DNA of 24,733 bases from an uncultured Alphaproteobacteria bacterium (GCA_902595525.1 CACJQJ010000011.1:1-24733); one strand, 5' to 3'; shown: positions 8,601-16,955, counted from the stretch's first letter. The notes: a model not told the origin generated them from the sequence alone. Program-made: numbers and translations.

Positions 8601-9053
8601 ATGAAAATAAAAATACTAATTGTCATATTTTCTCTTTTTATTACAAGCCTTTTTGCTGCTGGATCTAGCTCCGATGATAGTGCTAAAACTAATTATGGAA
8701 AAGATTATAAGTCAGCAATTAAGCTAATAAGAAGCAAAGATTATGATAAGGCAATAAGAAAGCTGAAGACTCTTACAACTGCTAGTTCAACAGATTTTAC
8801 TAAAGCTGATGTTTACAATGAGTTAGGTTTTGCTTACAGAAAAAGTGAAGACTTTGATAATGCAGCAAAATATTACAAAAAAGCTCTTGAATTAGACCCA
8901 GAACACTTAGGTGCTATCGAATACCAAGGTGAGATGTATGTAGATCTTGGTCAAAAAGAAAATGCCTTAAATAATTTAGCTTTACTTAAAAAACTAGTTG
9001 GAGAAAATAATTCTTATTATAAAGAATTAAATAATTATATTTCAAATAACTAA
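8601..9053 (+). CDS. Small secreted tetratricopeptide-repeat protein
   Basis: The protein is 150 residues with a clear Sec signal peptide: lysines at 2 and 4, a hydrophobic core at about 5-18, and a likely signal-peptidase I cut after Ala19 or Ala20 (SLFAA-G). The mature part is built of helical TPR units. One is degenerate at about 34-67 and two are canonical at about 69-102 (NELGFAYRKSEDF...ALELDP) and 103-136. It is therefore expected to be a periplasmic protein-protein interaction module; no partner can be named. It lies 59 nt after rpsD on the same strand and is followed at once by a strong terminator. The ATG at 8601 has no convincing Shine-Dalgarno site. Confidence 0.85.
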   Translation: MKIKILIVIFSLFITSLFAAGSSSDDSAKTNYGKDYKSAIKLIRSKDYDKAIRKLKTLTTASSTDFTKADVYNELGFAYRKSEDFDNAAKYYKKALELDPEHLGAIEYQGEMYVDLGQKENALNNLALLKKLVGENNSYYKELNNYISNN

Positions 9054-9055
9054 TG

Positions 9056-9083
9056 AGAGGGGCAAAATAAATGCCCCTTTTTT
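9056..9083 (+). terminator. Rho-independent terminator after the TPR gene
   Basis: A perfect 7-bp stem AGGGGCA (9058-9064) / TGCCCCT (9072-9078) with a 7-nt A-rich loop is followed by T78-T83. It sits three bases after the TPR stop. Its T-run overlaps the stop codon of the convergent grxD, whose transcripts meet the same stem but without a good U-tract on that strand. Confidence 0.88.
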
Positions 9084-9423
9084 AATTTACTTCAGTTTTG
9101 ATGCCTTTTGTGTTTAGTAATTCTAGAAGTTCACCAGACTCAGCCATTTCTTTCATAATATCGCAACCACCTACAAATTCTTTTTTTATGTAAAGTTGAG
9201 GTATCGTAGGCCAATTTGAATAAGTTTTTATACCTTCTCTAATGTTGTTATCTTCAAGTACATTACAATGGCCAAACTCAACCCCAGTTTTTTTTAAAAT
9301 TGCGCTTGCGACTGACGAGAAACCACACATAGGAAAGTCAGGATTACCTTTCATAAATAGGAAAACTTCATTATCTCCAATCATTTTTTCAATTTGCTCT
9401 TTTGTACTACTCTCTAATTCCAT
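9082..9423 (-). CDS. grxD: Monothiol glutaredoxin (CGFS type)
   Basis: This Grx4/Grx5-type protein of 113 residues binds and hands over [2Fe-2S] clusters using glutathione, rather than acting as a classical dithiol reductase. The signature CGFS is at 33-36, preceded by the glutathione-contacting lysine in FMKG (24-26 region). WPTIPQLYI and VGGCDI follow, which form the rest of the glutathione site. The start ATG shares one base with the bolA stop (TAATG). BolA proteins and CGFS glutaredoxins form heterodimeric Fe-S complexes, so the pairing is functionally sensible. It is the last gene of the nine-gene minus-strand block, and its stop lies in the T-run of the convergent terminator. A weak purine-rich AAGGGA lies upstream of the ATG. 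Confidence 0.95.
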   Translation of the reverse strand: MELESSTKEQIEKMIGDNEVFLFMKGNPDFPMCGFSSVASAILKKTGVEFGHCNVLEDNNIREGIKTYSNWPTIPQLYIKKEFVGGCDIMKEMAESGELLELLNTKGIKTEVN

Positions 9424-9656
9424 TATTTTGTCCCTTTCGTTTTTAATTGCATAGCATGAAGCTCTTTATCCATTAATCCATCTAGTAATTTGTAAACTAA
9501 CTGGTGTTGTTGTATACGTGACAAACCGTTAAACATATCACTTTCAATTTCAACTGAATAATGATCGTTATCACCGGCAAGATCCTCAATTACAATTTTA
9601 GAATTTGGAAATTTGTTCTCAAGGAGTCCTTCTAATTTTTTTTGTTCAATAGGCAT
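9423..9656 (-). CDS. BolA/IbaG family protein
   Basis: It is a 77-residue BolA-fold protein. The conserved C-terminal block with the invariant cluster-ligand histidine (ELHAMQLKT, near 65-73) is present, and the length fits the IbaG/BolA2 type rather than the longer E. coli BolA. BolA proteins bind CGFS glutaredoxins through a bridging [2Fe-2S] cluster, and the glutaredoxin gene follows directly with a one-base overlap. The gene starts on the base after the purL stop, with no spacer. This purL-bolA-grxD order recurs in alphaproteobacteria. No ribosome-binding site is visible, so expression probably depends on coupling to purL. Confidence 0.92.
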   Translation of the reverse strand: MPIEQKKLEGLLENKFPNSKIVIEDLAGDNDHYSVEIESDMFNGLSRIQQHQLVYKLLDGLMDKELHAMQLKTKGTK

Positions 9657-11822
9657 CTAACTAATTATTTTCTCAAAATCATTACGATATTTATTCATAA
9701 TATCAAAATAGTCAAATTTTTTAGAGTTTATCTCAATACCTTCTTTAATTATCTCCCCAATTTCGAGGTATTCAGCACCTTTTTTTGTCAGAAATGAAGT
9801 TACTTCTTCAAAATCTTTATTTCTGATTTCAATCACATATCCAGCACTATATTCGCAGAATAAATCAATAGGATCAGGGACCTTGACCCTAAAACCCATA
9901 TCCTTATATTGCATTTTCAATAATGCCGAAAAGATACCCCCTCTGGAAATATCATTGCAAGACATAATGCATTTCAAATCTGATAATTCCAAAACACAAT
10001 TTGCAATTTTTTTCTCAAAATCTAAATCTAATACCTCTAAGTCATTAAATTCACATATGTTAAAAGCAATTTTTTGATCTTGTAATAAGTAAGGACTACA
10101 ATTTTTTGTTAATTGTTTTCCTAAAATAAGGATCTTATTACCAATTTCACAAAACTTATTTGTGTTTATTTTATTTAAATCCATATTGGAACCTACCATT
10201 CCTATTACAGGTGTAGGCTTAATTGGTATTTCATTTGTCTGGTTATATAAAGATACATTACCTGAAACAATAGGTGTATTTAATTTGACAGCTGCCGTTT
10301 TTAATCCATGGATACATAAAACCAACTCTCCCATAATGTTTGGATCTAAAGGACTTGCAAAGTTAAGGTTATTTGTAATCGCTAAAGGATTAATATTGCA
10401 TGCAATTAGATTTCTATATGACTCAGCAACCGTATATTTCATTCCTTCATAAGGATTGATTCTTATGTATAATGGATTGCAGTCGGTAGATGCACCAATA
10501 ACTTTTTGTGTTCCGTGAATCTTTACTATACCTGATGATTGACCTGGTTCTCTGATAGTATCTCCCATCACAGTAGAGTCATATTGATCGAAAACCCAAT
10601 TTTTATCTAAATAATTAAGATTTGTAAGAAGGTTAATTATCATATCCTCCAATTTAATTTTGGAAAAATCAAAATCTTTGTTTTTTCTTTTTCTTGGGAT
10701 ATAAAACTCTCTATCGTATTCAGGAGCATCATCAACAATTATTTCTACAGGAAGATCGACAACTTTTTTATTATTTGACTCAAACACAACTCTTTTTGTA
10801 TCTGTAATTTGTCCAATGACTTCATAATCGATTTGCCATTTTTGAAGAATTTCTCTGACTTTATGATTATTTTTTTTATCGATAACAGCTAGCATTCTTT
10901 CTTGGCTTTCAGATAAAAGTATCTCATAGGCGCTCAGTGGTTGCCTCAATGGAACTTTATCAAGATTGATATAAACACCAACATTTCCTTTTGAAGCCAT
11001 TTCTACGCTGGAAGAGGTAATACCCGCAGCTCCCATATCTTGCATAGACTCTATTAATCCTGAAGACATTAATTCTAAGCAACCTTCCATTAAAAGTTTT
11101 TCCATGAAGGGATCACCAACTTGTACTGAGGGTCTTTTTTCATCCTCATCTTCCTCTGAAAAAACATCAGAGGCCATACTTGCTCCATGTATCCCATCTT
11201 TTCCAGTTTTAGATCCAATGTAAACAATAAGGCCACCAATAGATTTTGGTTTAGAGTAAAAAATTTTATCTTTTTGAACATGTCCCACAGCCATAGCATT
11301 AACCAAATTATTAAAATCATATGTTGACTCAAACTCACACTCACCACCAATATTAGGAATTCCAATACAGTTACCATAGTGTCCAATTCCATGAACCACG
11401 CCATTTAATAAGTATTTTGTCTTTTCAGTTTCTATTAAACCAAATCTAATTGAGTCAAGAGTAGCAATTGGCCTTGCTCCCATTGTAAATATATCTCGTA
11501 GTATACCTCCAACACCAGTTGCTGAACCGTTGAAAGGTTCTATGTAACTTGGATGATTGTGGCTTTCTATTTTAAACGCAATACCATCGTTATCTTGCAA
11601 ATCAATTACACCAGCGTTTTCTCCTGGTCCCTGAATTACAATTTCATTATCTGTAGGGAGTTTCTTAAGCCATTTTTTTGAAGTTTTATAACAACAGTGT
11701 TCATTCCACATAGCAGAAAAAATACCCAATTCCTCAATACTTAAGTCTCTGTTTAGATATTTCCTAATGACCTGAAATTCATCTAAAGTTAAACCGTGTT
11801 GAAGTATTAACTCTTCATTCAT
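9657..11822 (-). CDS. purL: Phosphoribosylformylglycinamidine synthase subunit PurL
   Basis: This is the ATP-dependent synthetase subunit of the PurLQS complex, which converts FGAR to FGAM with ammonia from PurQ in purine synthesis. At 721 residues it is the small PurL type that needs separate PurS and PurQ, not the ~1300-residue fused enzyme; both partners are encoded just upstream. Visible landmarks are EHCCYK near 42-47, the GPGENAGV block near 65-72, and the nucleotide-site segment ESHNHPS followed by GSATGVGGILRDI. Two AIRS-type repeats make up the rest. It overlaps purQ by 4 nt (ATGA) and abuts bolA with no gap. The start has no Shine-Dalgarno site. Confidence 0.97.
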   Translation of the reverse strand: MNEELILQHGLTLDEFQVIRKYLNRDLSIEELGIFSAMWNEHCCYKTSKKWLKKLPTDNEIVIQGPGENAGVIDLQDNDGIAFKIESHNHPSYIEPFNGSATGVGGILRDIFTMGARPIATLDSIRFGLIETEKTKYLLNGVVHGIGHYGNCIGIPNIGGECEFESTYDFNNLVNAMAVGHVQKDKIFYSKPKSIGGLIVYIGSKTGKDGIHGASMASDVFSEEDEDEKRPSVQVGDPFMEKLLMEGCLELMSSGLIESMQDMGAAGITSSSVEMASKGNVGVYINLDKVPLRQPLSAYEILLSESQERMLAVIDKKNNHKVREILQKWQIDYEVIGQITDTKRVVFESNNKKVVDLPVEIIVDDAPEYDREFYIPRKRKNKDFDFSKIKLEDMIINLLTNLNYLDKNWVFDQYDSTVMGDTIREPGQSSGIVKIHGTQKVIGASTDCNPLYIRINPYEGMKYTVAESYRNLIACNINPLAITNNLNFASPLDPNIMGELVLCIHGLKTAAVKLNTPIVSGNVSLYNQTNEIPIKPTPVIGMVGSNMDLNKINTNKFCEIGNKILILGKQLTKNCSPYLLQDQKIAFNICEFNDLEVLDLDFEKKIANCVLELSDLKCIMSCNDISRGGIFSALLKMQYKDMGFRVKVPDPIDLFCEYSAGYVIEIRNKDFEEVTSFLTKKGAEYLEIGEIIKEGIEINSKKFDYFDIMNKYRNDFEKIIS

Positions 11823-12499
11823 GAAATTAAAGACTCTATAATAAGTCTTCCATCTTGTGATTGATGAAAATCAGAATATGCTCTCTCGGGATGAGGCATC
11901 ATTCCAAGAACATTCTTTTTTTTGTTTGTAATACCTGCAATACCCTCTATTGAACCATTTATATTATCTTCAGTGTTTGAGAATTCACCTTTGCAATATT
12001 CAAATGCAATTTGTTCATTATTTTTTAATAAATTTAAAGTTTCAGTATCACAATAAAAATTTCCCTCGTTATGAGCTACGGGTATTTGAAGAATTTGGTT
12101 ATCTTTGATTGATAAATTAAAATTATTTTTAAATTTTTTTTTAATAAAACAATTTTTTCCTAAAAATTTAAGTTTTTTATTTCGAATTAATGCTCCTTCA
12201 AGAAGTCCAATTTCAGTTAAAATTTGAAAGCCATTACAAATACCTAATAAATATCTATTATCATTTGCATGTTTTACAACCTCATCAATAATTTTACTTT
12301 TTGATGCCATTGCTCCTGATCTTAAATAATCACCAAAGCTAAAACCCCCAGGTAAAATTACTAAATCAACTTTTGGCAATGATGTCTCCTCATGCCAAAT
12401 ATTATGAACCTCACCTTTAGTTAAATCTTTTAAGTAGCATAATGCATCTCTGTCACAATTAGATCCAGGAAATGTTATAACAGCAGATTTAAAACTCAT
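11819..12499 (-). CDS. purQ: Phosphoribosylformylglycinamidine synthase, glutaminase subunit PurQ
   Basis: This class I glutamine amidotransferase (226 residues) releases ammonia from glutamine for PurL. The catalytic triad is visible: nucleophile Cys88 in LGICNGFQ, then His203 and Glu205 in MMPHPERA. The oxyanion region LPGGFSFGDYLR is at about 49-60, and PVAHNEGNF lies near 140-148. It overlaps purS and purL by 4 nt on either side, so the three subunits of the complex are translated from one coupled message. Length and motifs are standard. Confidence 0.97.
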   Translation of the reverse strand: MSFKSAVITFPGSNCDRDALCYLKDLTKGEVHNIWHEETSLPKVDLVILPGGFSFGDYLRSGAMASKSKIIDEVVKHANDNRYLLGICNGFQILTEIGLLEGALIRNKKLKFLGKNCFIKKKFKNNFNLSIKDNQILQIPVAHNEGNFYCDTETLNLLKNNEQIAFEYCKGEFSNTEDNINGSIEGIAGITNKKKNVLGMMPHPERAYSDFHQSQDGRLIIESLIS

Positions 12500-12735
12500 C
12501 CAAGCACTTCGTACTCTTCAATAATATCGTTGACTAAAAGTTTTTTGCAAGCAGAGTCGATTTTTTGTGATTTTTCCTCTTTACTTATATTATCGGGTAA
12601 ATCTAATTCAATGAGTTTTCCCTGTCGGATATTTGAAAATTCTGTAAATCCTAAACTATTAAGTGATTGTTCAATTACTTTTCCCTGTGGTTCTAAAATT
12701 TGGCCTTTAAGTCTTACTAAAATTTTTATTCGCAT
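12496..12735 (-). CDS. purS: Phosphoribosylformylglycinamidine synthase subunit PurS
   Basis: This 79-residue small subunit bridges PurL and PurQ and is required where PurL is of the small type. The sequence shows the family pattern: an N-terminal beta strand (RIKILVRLKGQILEPQGK), a helix (VIEQSLNSLGF), the strand KLIELDL near 40-46, and a second helix ending in a short acidic tail. It shares one base with the purC stop (TAATG) and overlaps purQ by 4 nt. Identification rests on pattern, size and its fixed position between purC and purQ. Confidence 0.95.
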   Translation of the reverse strand: MRIKILVRLKGQILEPQGKVIEQSLNSLGFTEFSNIRQGKLIELDLPDNISKEEKSQKIDSACKKLLVNDIIEEYEVLG

Positions 12736-13451
12736 TAAATTGTCAAGTTTAACCTATTAAGTACCTCTTCATATGCTTCTTCAATATTTCCTAAATCTCT
12801 ACGAAATCGATCTTTATCAAGTTTTTTATTTGTTTTTAAATCCCACAAACGACATGTATCTGGTGATATTTCATCTGCTAAAACAAGCTCATCAGTCTTT
12901 TTGCAAATTCCAAATTCTAATTTAAAGTCAACTAGATTTATTCCTATAGAATAGAACGTAGACCTTAATATGTCATTTATTCTCAAAGAATATTCATCTA
13001 TTAACTCTAATTCATCAAAATCACACAAACCTAAATTAAGAATATGTTCAGAACTTATATGAGGATCGCCAAGTTCATCCGATTTTAAACAATACTCAAT
13101 TAGCGTATCAGATAATTGTGTTCCTTCTTTTACACCAAACTTTTTAGATAAAGAGCCAGCAAAGAAATTTCTAACTAAAACTTCAATTGGAATAATATCT
13201 ACTTTTTTTAAAAGCTGAGATTTTTTATCAATTTTCTTTATAAAGTGTGTTGGGATATCACAATGATTCAATATTTGAAATAAATAACTCGATATAGCAT
13301 TATTAATTGCACCCTTATTCTTTATAGAGCCCTTTTTTAAATTATTAAAAGCTGTAGCATCATTTTTATAGGTGGCTATGACTTCCTTACTAGTTTTGGC
13401 ATAAATAATTTTTGCTTTTCCCTCATATAATTTTTTCAATTTTACTGCCAT
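12735..13451 (-). CDS. purC: Phosphoribosylaminoimidazole-succinocarboxamide (SAICAR) synthase
   Basis: It joins CAIR and aspartate in an ATP-dependent step of purine synthesis. At 238 residues it has the standard bacterial length. The opening KLYEGKAKIIY (about 7-17) is the family's nucleotide-binding start. PIEVLVRNFFAGSLSKKFG (about 92-110) and the later VDFKLEFG and LADEISPDTCRLW blocks form the substrate site. It is the only gene in the block with a convincing Shine-Dalgarno sequence, AGGA seven bases before the ATG. It shares one base with purB and one with purS. Confidence 0.97.
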   Translation of the reverse strand: MAVKLKKLYEGKAKIIYAKTSKEVIATYKNDATAFNNLKKGSIKNKGAINNAISSYLFQILNHCDIPTHFIKKIDKKSQLLKKVDIIPIEVLVRNFFAGSLSKKFGVKEGTQLSDTLIEYCLKSDELGDPHISSEHILNLGLCDFDELELIDEYSLRINDILRSTFYSIGINLVDFKLEFGICKKTDELVLADEISPDTCRLWDLKTNKKLDKDRFRRDLGNIEEAYEEVLNRLNLTI

Positions 13452-14740
13452 TAATTAATCCTTTTAAATATCTTATCAACATTTTTAAAAAGATTTTTAT
13501 TATTGAAGATATTATTAACTTTATTTGATATTTTTAATTTGGCTAAACGAGGATGACTCAAAAGATTATCTTTAAAAGACATATTACCTTTCCAAGTTTT
13601 CAAAGCACAATCTTGAACAATCTTATAGGCATCTTCTCTTAAAACTTTATTTTCAATAAGAAAAATCAAAACATTTTGTGAATAGGGTAGACCTTTTAAA
13701 AGATTTAAATTTTTCATCATATTTTTTTTATTTATATTTAAATTATTTAAAACGTTGATCATTCTTTGAACTGCAAAGTCGAGCGTTATGGTGGCATTGG
13801 GAGCGTTTATTCTCTCAACACTGGAGTGACTTATATCTCTTTCATGCCATGAAGTTATATTCTCCAAAGCAGGAATGGTTAACGATCTAATTACTCTTGC
13901 TAGCCCTGTTAAATTTTCTGATAAAATTGGATTTTTTTTATGAGGCATTGCCGAACTACCCTTTTGGCCTTTTCCAAAACCTTCCTCAACTTCTAAAACC
14001 TCTGATCTTTGTAAATGTCTAATTTCTGTTGATAGACGTTCTATGGAGCTTGCAATAATAGCAAAAGTGCAAAAAAGGTCCGCATGTCTGTCTCTTGGAA
14101 TTATCTGTGTGGAGACAGGTTCGATTGAAAATTTTAATTTTTTAGCAATCATTTGCTCTACCCTTGTGTCAATATTTGAATATGTCCCTACAGGACCAGA
14201 CATTTGAATTGTTTGTATTTGTTTTATCGAATTTTTAAGACGATCTATGTTTCTTTTGTTTTCAGCTAGATATCCTAATATTTTTAATCCAAAAGTAGTC
14301 GTTTCGGCGTGAATACCATGACTTCTACCGATACATAAAGTGTATTTATGTTTTTTTGCAATATTTAAAATAGATTTACTCAAAGTTTTTAAACCTTCAA
14401 GAATTATATTGCTTGATTGGTTAAGTTGTATGGAGAAAGAAGTATCTAAAATATCACTAGAAGTTAGTCCCTTATGAATATACCTAGACTCGGGTCCTAC
14501 ATACTTTGCTACATTAGTTAAAAAAGCAATTACATCGTGCTTTGTTTTTTCTTCAATTTTTTCTATTTCTTTCACCTTGAACTTTGCTTTTTTCTTGATT
14601 TTGTTTGAAGTCCCTTTAGGTATCTGACCCAATTTTTCCATTGCCTCGCAAGCGAGAATTTCAAGGTCAAGCCATATTTGAAATTTATTACTATCTTCCC
14701 AGATTTCTTTAAGAATTTTTCTAGAGTATCTTGGTATCAA
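13451..14740 (-). CDS. purB: Adenylosuccinate lyase, TTG start
   Basis: It removes fumarate from SAICAR and from adenylosuccinate, so it works in both the common pathway and the AMP branch. The 429-residue protein belongs to the fumarase/aspartase superfamily. The signature loop GSSAMPHKKNP, with its catalytic serine, lies near 263-273, and the general-acid/base region TSSDILDTSFS lies near 88-98. The start is TTG at 14740-14738, overlapping the map stop as TTGA. The first residues (MIPRYSR) match the usual family N-terminus, so the unusual start is well supported. It is immediately followed by purC, whose enzyme produces one of its substrates. Confidence 0.97.
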   Translation of the reverse strand: MIPRYSRKILKEIWEDSNKFQIWLDLEILACEAMEKLGQIPKGTSNKIKKKAKFKVKEIEKIEEKTKHDVIAFLTNVAKYVGPESRYIHKGLTSSDILDTSFSIQLNQSSNIILEGLKTLSKSILNIAKKHKYTLCIGRSHGIHAETTTFGLKILGYLAENKRNIDRLKNSIKQIQTIQMSGPVGTYSNIDTRVEQMIAKKLKFSIEPVSTQIIPRDRHADLFCTFAIIASSIERLSTEIRHLQRSEVLEVEEGFGKGQKGSSAMPHKKNPILSENLTGLARVIRSLTIPALENITSWHERDISHSSVERINAPNATITLDFAVQRMINVLNNLNINKKNMMKNLNLLKGLPYSQNVLIFLIENKVLREDAYKIVQDCALKTWKGNMSFKDNLLSHPRLAKLKISNKVNNIFNNKNLFKNVDKIFKRIN

Positions 14741-15513
14741 TTATAAAAAGCCTTACTAGGGGACTCTGTTAGAATCTCAATAATATCACCATTAATGTAT
14801 ATCGTATGTTCGTACTGAGCGCTAAGTGTTTTATCTTTAGTCACTGCAGTCCAGCCATCGTTAAGTATTTTAGATTGATATTTCCCAACATTGATCATGG
14901 GTTCAATTGTAAAAATCATTCCGTCTACAAATTTTACCTTATCATACTCACTATCGTAATAGTGTAAAATACTAGGATTCTCGTGAAACTTTAATCCAAC
15001 TCCATGTCCACAAAAATCTCTGACAACACTAAAATTGTTTGAAGTTGCTATATTCTCAATTTTTTTTCCTATTCTACTAATAGGCTCACCAACTTTTATC
15101 TCGCCAATACTCTCTATCAAACAATCGTGGGTAACCTTGCATAGATTACTTGCTTTAATTGAAATGTCTCCTACTTTAAACATCCTTGATGAGTCCCCAT
15201 GCCAACCATCAATTATTGTCGTTAAATCTACATTTAAAATATCTCCATTTTGAAGGTTTCGATTATGGTTTGGGATCCCATGACAAATAACATGATTTAA
15301 TGAGGTACATGTAGACTTTGGAAAACCTCTGTAAAACAACGGTGCAGGTGTGCCTCCTAGCTCTTGAATTCTAGTTAAACAATAATCATCAATCTCAGAT
15401 GTTGAGACATCTTCTTTTATAATATTATTTAGTTCGTCTAAAATAGTTGCAGTAATTTTACTTGCCACTCTACAAGGTTCTACTTCATCACTTTTGTATG
15501 ATTTAATTTTCAT
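14737..15513 (-). CDS. map: Type I methionine aminopeptidase
   Basis: It removes the initiator methionine from nascent proteins. All five metal ligands of the pita-bread fold are visible (numbering from the ATG at 15513): Asp96 in NVDLTT, Asp107 in HGDSS, His170 in GHGVGL, Glu203 in TIEPM and Glu235 in QYEHT. The substrate histidine in ICHGIPN is near 78. The length of 258 residues is standard for the type without an N-terminal zinc extension. A TTG directly ahead at 15516 could add one residue, but the ATG is preferred. The gene starts inside the end of sfsA (11-nt overlap from the ATG) and shares TTGA with purB. Confidence 0.96.
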   Translation of the reverse strand: MKIKSYKSDEVEPCRVASKITATILDELNNIIKEDVSTSEIDDYCLTRIQELGGTPAPLFYRGFPKSTCTSLNHVICHGIPNHNRNLQNGDILNVDLTTIIDGWHGDSSRMFKVGDISIKASNLCKVTHDCLIESIGEIKVGEPISRIGKKIENIATSNNFSVVRDFCGHGVGLKFHENPSILHYYDSEYDKVKFVDGMIFTIEPMINVGKYQSKILNDGWTAVTKDKTLSAQYEHTIYINGDIIEILTESPSKAFYN

Positions 15514-16198
15514 CAATTTTTATCTCACCAGTAATATTTATACCTTTATATGATACGTTACATTTAAAAGCTCTAAATTGTACGCCACTTTTTTTTGCTA
15601 TTTGAGAGTTTTCATAATACTCATTATCCAAATCTTTAGCTATAGAAAATCTATCTACATCATTTCGTTGAATCAAATATATTAAAAAGCATTTACTGCC
15701 TTTCTTGCACATATTACTTAACTCAATTAGGTGTTTAGCCCCCCTTGAAGTAACTGCATCCGGAAATTCTGCTAAATTCTTTTTCCTTGATAATGTAACT
15801 GATTTGACTTCAATGTAAGTATCTCCATTAGGGTGGCTAGCAAAGATATCAATTCTAGAATTTTTTCCATATTTCACCTCTTTTTTGAAATCACCTTTAA
15901 TTTCCTGCAAAATTTTTTTTCCCTTCATAGCGTTGAAAATTATGTCATTTGGCAGAGATGTGTTTACACCTACAAAAGTTTTGAGGTCTTTAATTGCCTC
16001 CAATCTATATTTTAATTTTGCATTTGGGTTTTCAACTTTTGCAACTAATACTTTAGAACCCTCTTTCAATAAACCTAAAAGTGACCCTGTATTTGGGCAG
16101 TAAGCTGTGACAACTACATTATCAACCCTTAAATCGACAAAAAATCGCTTATAGCGTTTTATAAAAAAACCCTCTAAGATTTCCTCTTTATACTTCAT
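15503..16198 (-). CDS. sfsA: SfsA family protein (sugar fermentation stimulation protein homologue)
   Basis: It is a 231-residue SfsA homologue. The typical beginning (GFFIKRYKRFFVDLRV, about 10-25) is followed by AYCPNTGSLLGL, which has the conserved CPNTG core. The central nuclease-like block (SRIDIFASHPNGDTYIEVKSVTL) and the ARGAKHL-type stretch (TSRGAKHLIELS) are also present. SfsA was named from E. coli for an effect on maltose metabolism and DNA binding; the DxE-K core suggests a nuclease-related fold, and the true role is unsettled. It is the first gene of the nine-gene block. Its ATG is only 2 bp from the ATG of the divergent CinA-like gene, so any promoter must lie inside that gene. 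Confidence 0.93.
   Translation of the reverse strand: MKYKEEILEGFFIKRYKRFFVDLRVDNVVVTAYCPNTGSLLGLLKEGSKVLVAKVENPNAKLKYRLEAIKDLKTFVGVNTSLPNDIIFNAMKGKKILQEIKGDFKKEVKYGKNSRIDIFASHPNGDTYIEVKSVTLSRKKNLAEFPDAVTSRGAKHLIELSNMCKKGSKCFLIYLIQRNDVDRFSIAKDLDNEYYENSQIAKKSGVQFRAFKCNVSYKGINITGEIKIDEN
16189..16194 (+). promoter_or_regulatory. Candidate -10 box for the CinA-like gene, inside sfsA
   Basis: TATACT at 16189-16194 matches the -10 consensus at five of six positions. It lies within the first codons of sfsA on the opposite strand. A start about 7 nt downstream falls on the ATG at 16201, predicting a leaderless message. No strong -35 is seen. Confidence 0.4.
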
Positions 16199-16200
16199 TT

Positions 16201-16944
16201 ATGGTAACTACTAAAAAAATTAATTCAGCTTGTCTTGTAATCATTGGCAATGAGATATTATCAGGTAGGACACAAGATAAAAATATAAATCATATAGCTA
16301 AAGAGTTGTTCATTTGTGGTATATCTCTGCAGTTAGTGGTTGTAATTCCTGACCAAAAAAAAATAATTATTTCTCAAATAAGGAAATTAAAAAATCAATA
16401 TGATTTTGTTATCACTACTGGTGGTATAGGTCCAACTCACGATGACATTACATCTGAGTCAATTAGTTTGGCAGTTAAAAAAAAATACAAATTACATAAT
16501 GGCGCATATAAAGAATTAAAAAAATATTACAGGAAAATTAAATCTGAATTAACTGATGCTAGAATGAAAATGGCCTATATGCCGGAAGGCTCTAAGTTAA
16601 TTTTAAATAAAGTTAGTGGAGCACCAGGTTTTAAAATTGAAAATATTTATGTTTTTGCTGGCATACCCTCAATAGTACAAGCGATGATGAAAGAATTTAA
16701 AAATATGATAAAAATTAAAAATAAATTCTATTCAACCACAATATTTACTAAACTTTTTGAGAGTAAAATAGCCCATCTACTTGTTCAAGCTGAGAGAAAA
16801 TATAAAAATATTTCTATAGGTAGCTATCCAATTTTTGATGGAAAGCCGAAGGGTGTAGAGGTTGTTATAAACTCTCAAGTAAATAAACTAGGTGTTAGTA
16901 ATGCAAAAAAATTCATACTAAGAGAAATAAACAAAATCATTTAA
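16201..16944 (+). CDS. Molybdopterin-binding (MoCF) domain protein, CinA N-terminal type
   Basis: It is a 247-residue protein made of the MoaB/Mog/CinA-N domain. The opening SACLVIIGNEILSGRTQDKN (10-29) and TTGGIGPTHDDIT at about 79-91 are the defining blocks. GAPGFKIENIYVFAGIPS near 140-157 completes the fold. The C-terminal CinA deamidase (PncC) domain is absent, as in many alphaproteobacterial homologues annotated as competence/damage-inducible protein A. The family's molecular role is unclear: the CinA N-domain has been linked to pyridine-nucleotide pyrophosphatase activity, and other relatives act in molybdenum cofactor synthesis. It diverges from sfsA with 2 bp between the starts. No ribosome-binding site is visible. 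Two tRNA genes follow on the same strand. Confidence 0.88.
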   Translation: MVTTKKINSACLVIIGNEILSGRTQDKNINHIAKELFICGISLQLVVVIPDQKKIIISQIRKLKNQYDFVITTGGIGPTHDDITSESISLAVKKKYKLHNGAYKELKKYYRKIKSELTDARMKMAYMPEGSKLILNKVSGAPGFKIENIYVFAGIPSIVQAMMKEFKNMIKIKNKFYSTTIFTKLFESKIAHLLVQAERKYKNISIGSYPIFDGKPKGVEVVINSQVNKLGVSNAKKFILREINKII

Positions 16945-16955
16945 GATTAAGTTAA

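Noticed and set aside
9883..11404. Open frames overlapping purL in other frames (plus-strand 64 and 96 codons, minus-strand 104 codons)
   Set aside because: They are shadows of the well-supported purL frame and have no start context or recognisable motif.
15514..15516. TTG one codon ahead of the map ATG as the start
   Set aside because: The adjacent ATG is the more likely start and fits the family's residue numbering; the difference is one residue.
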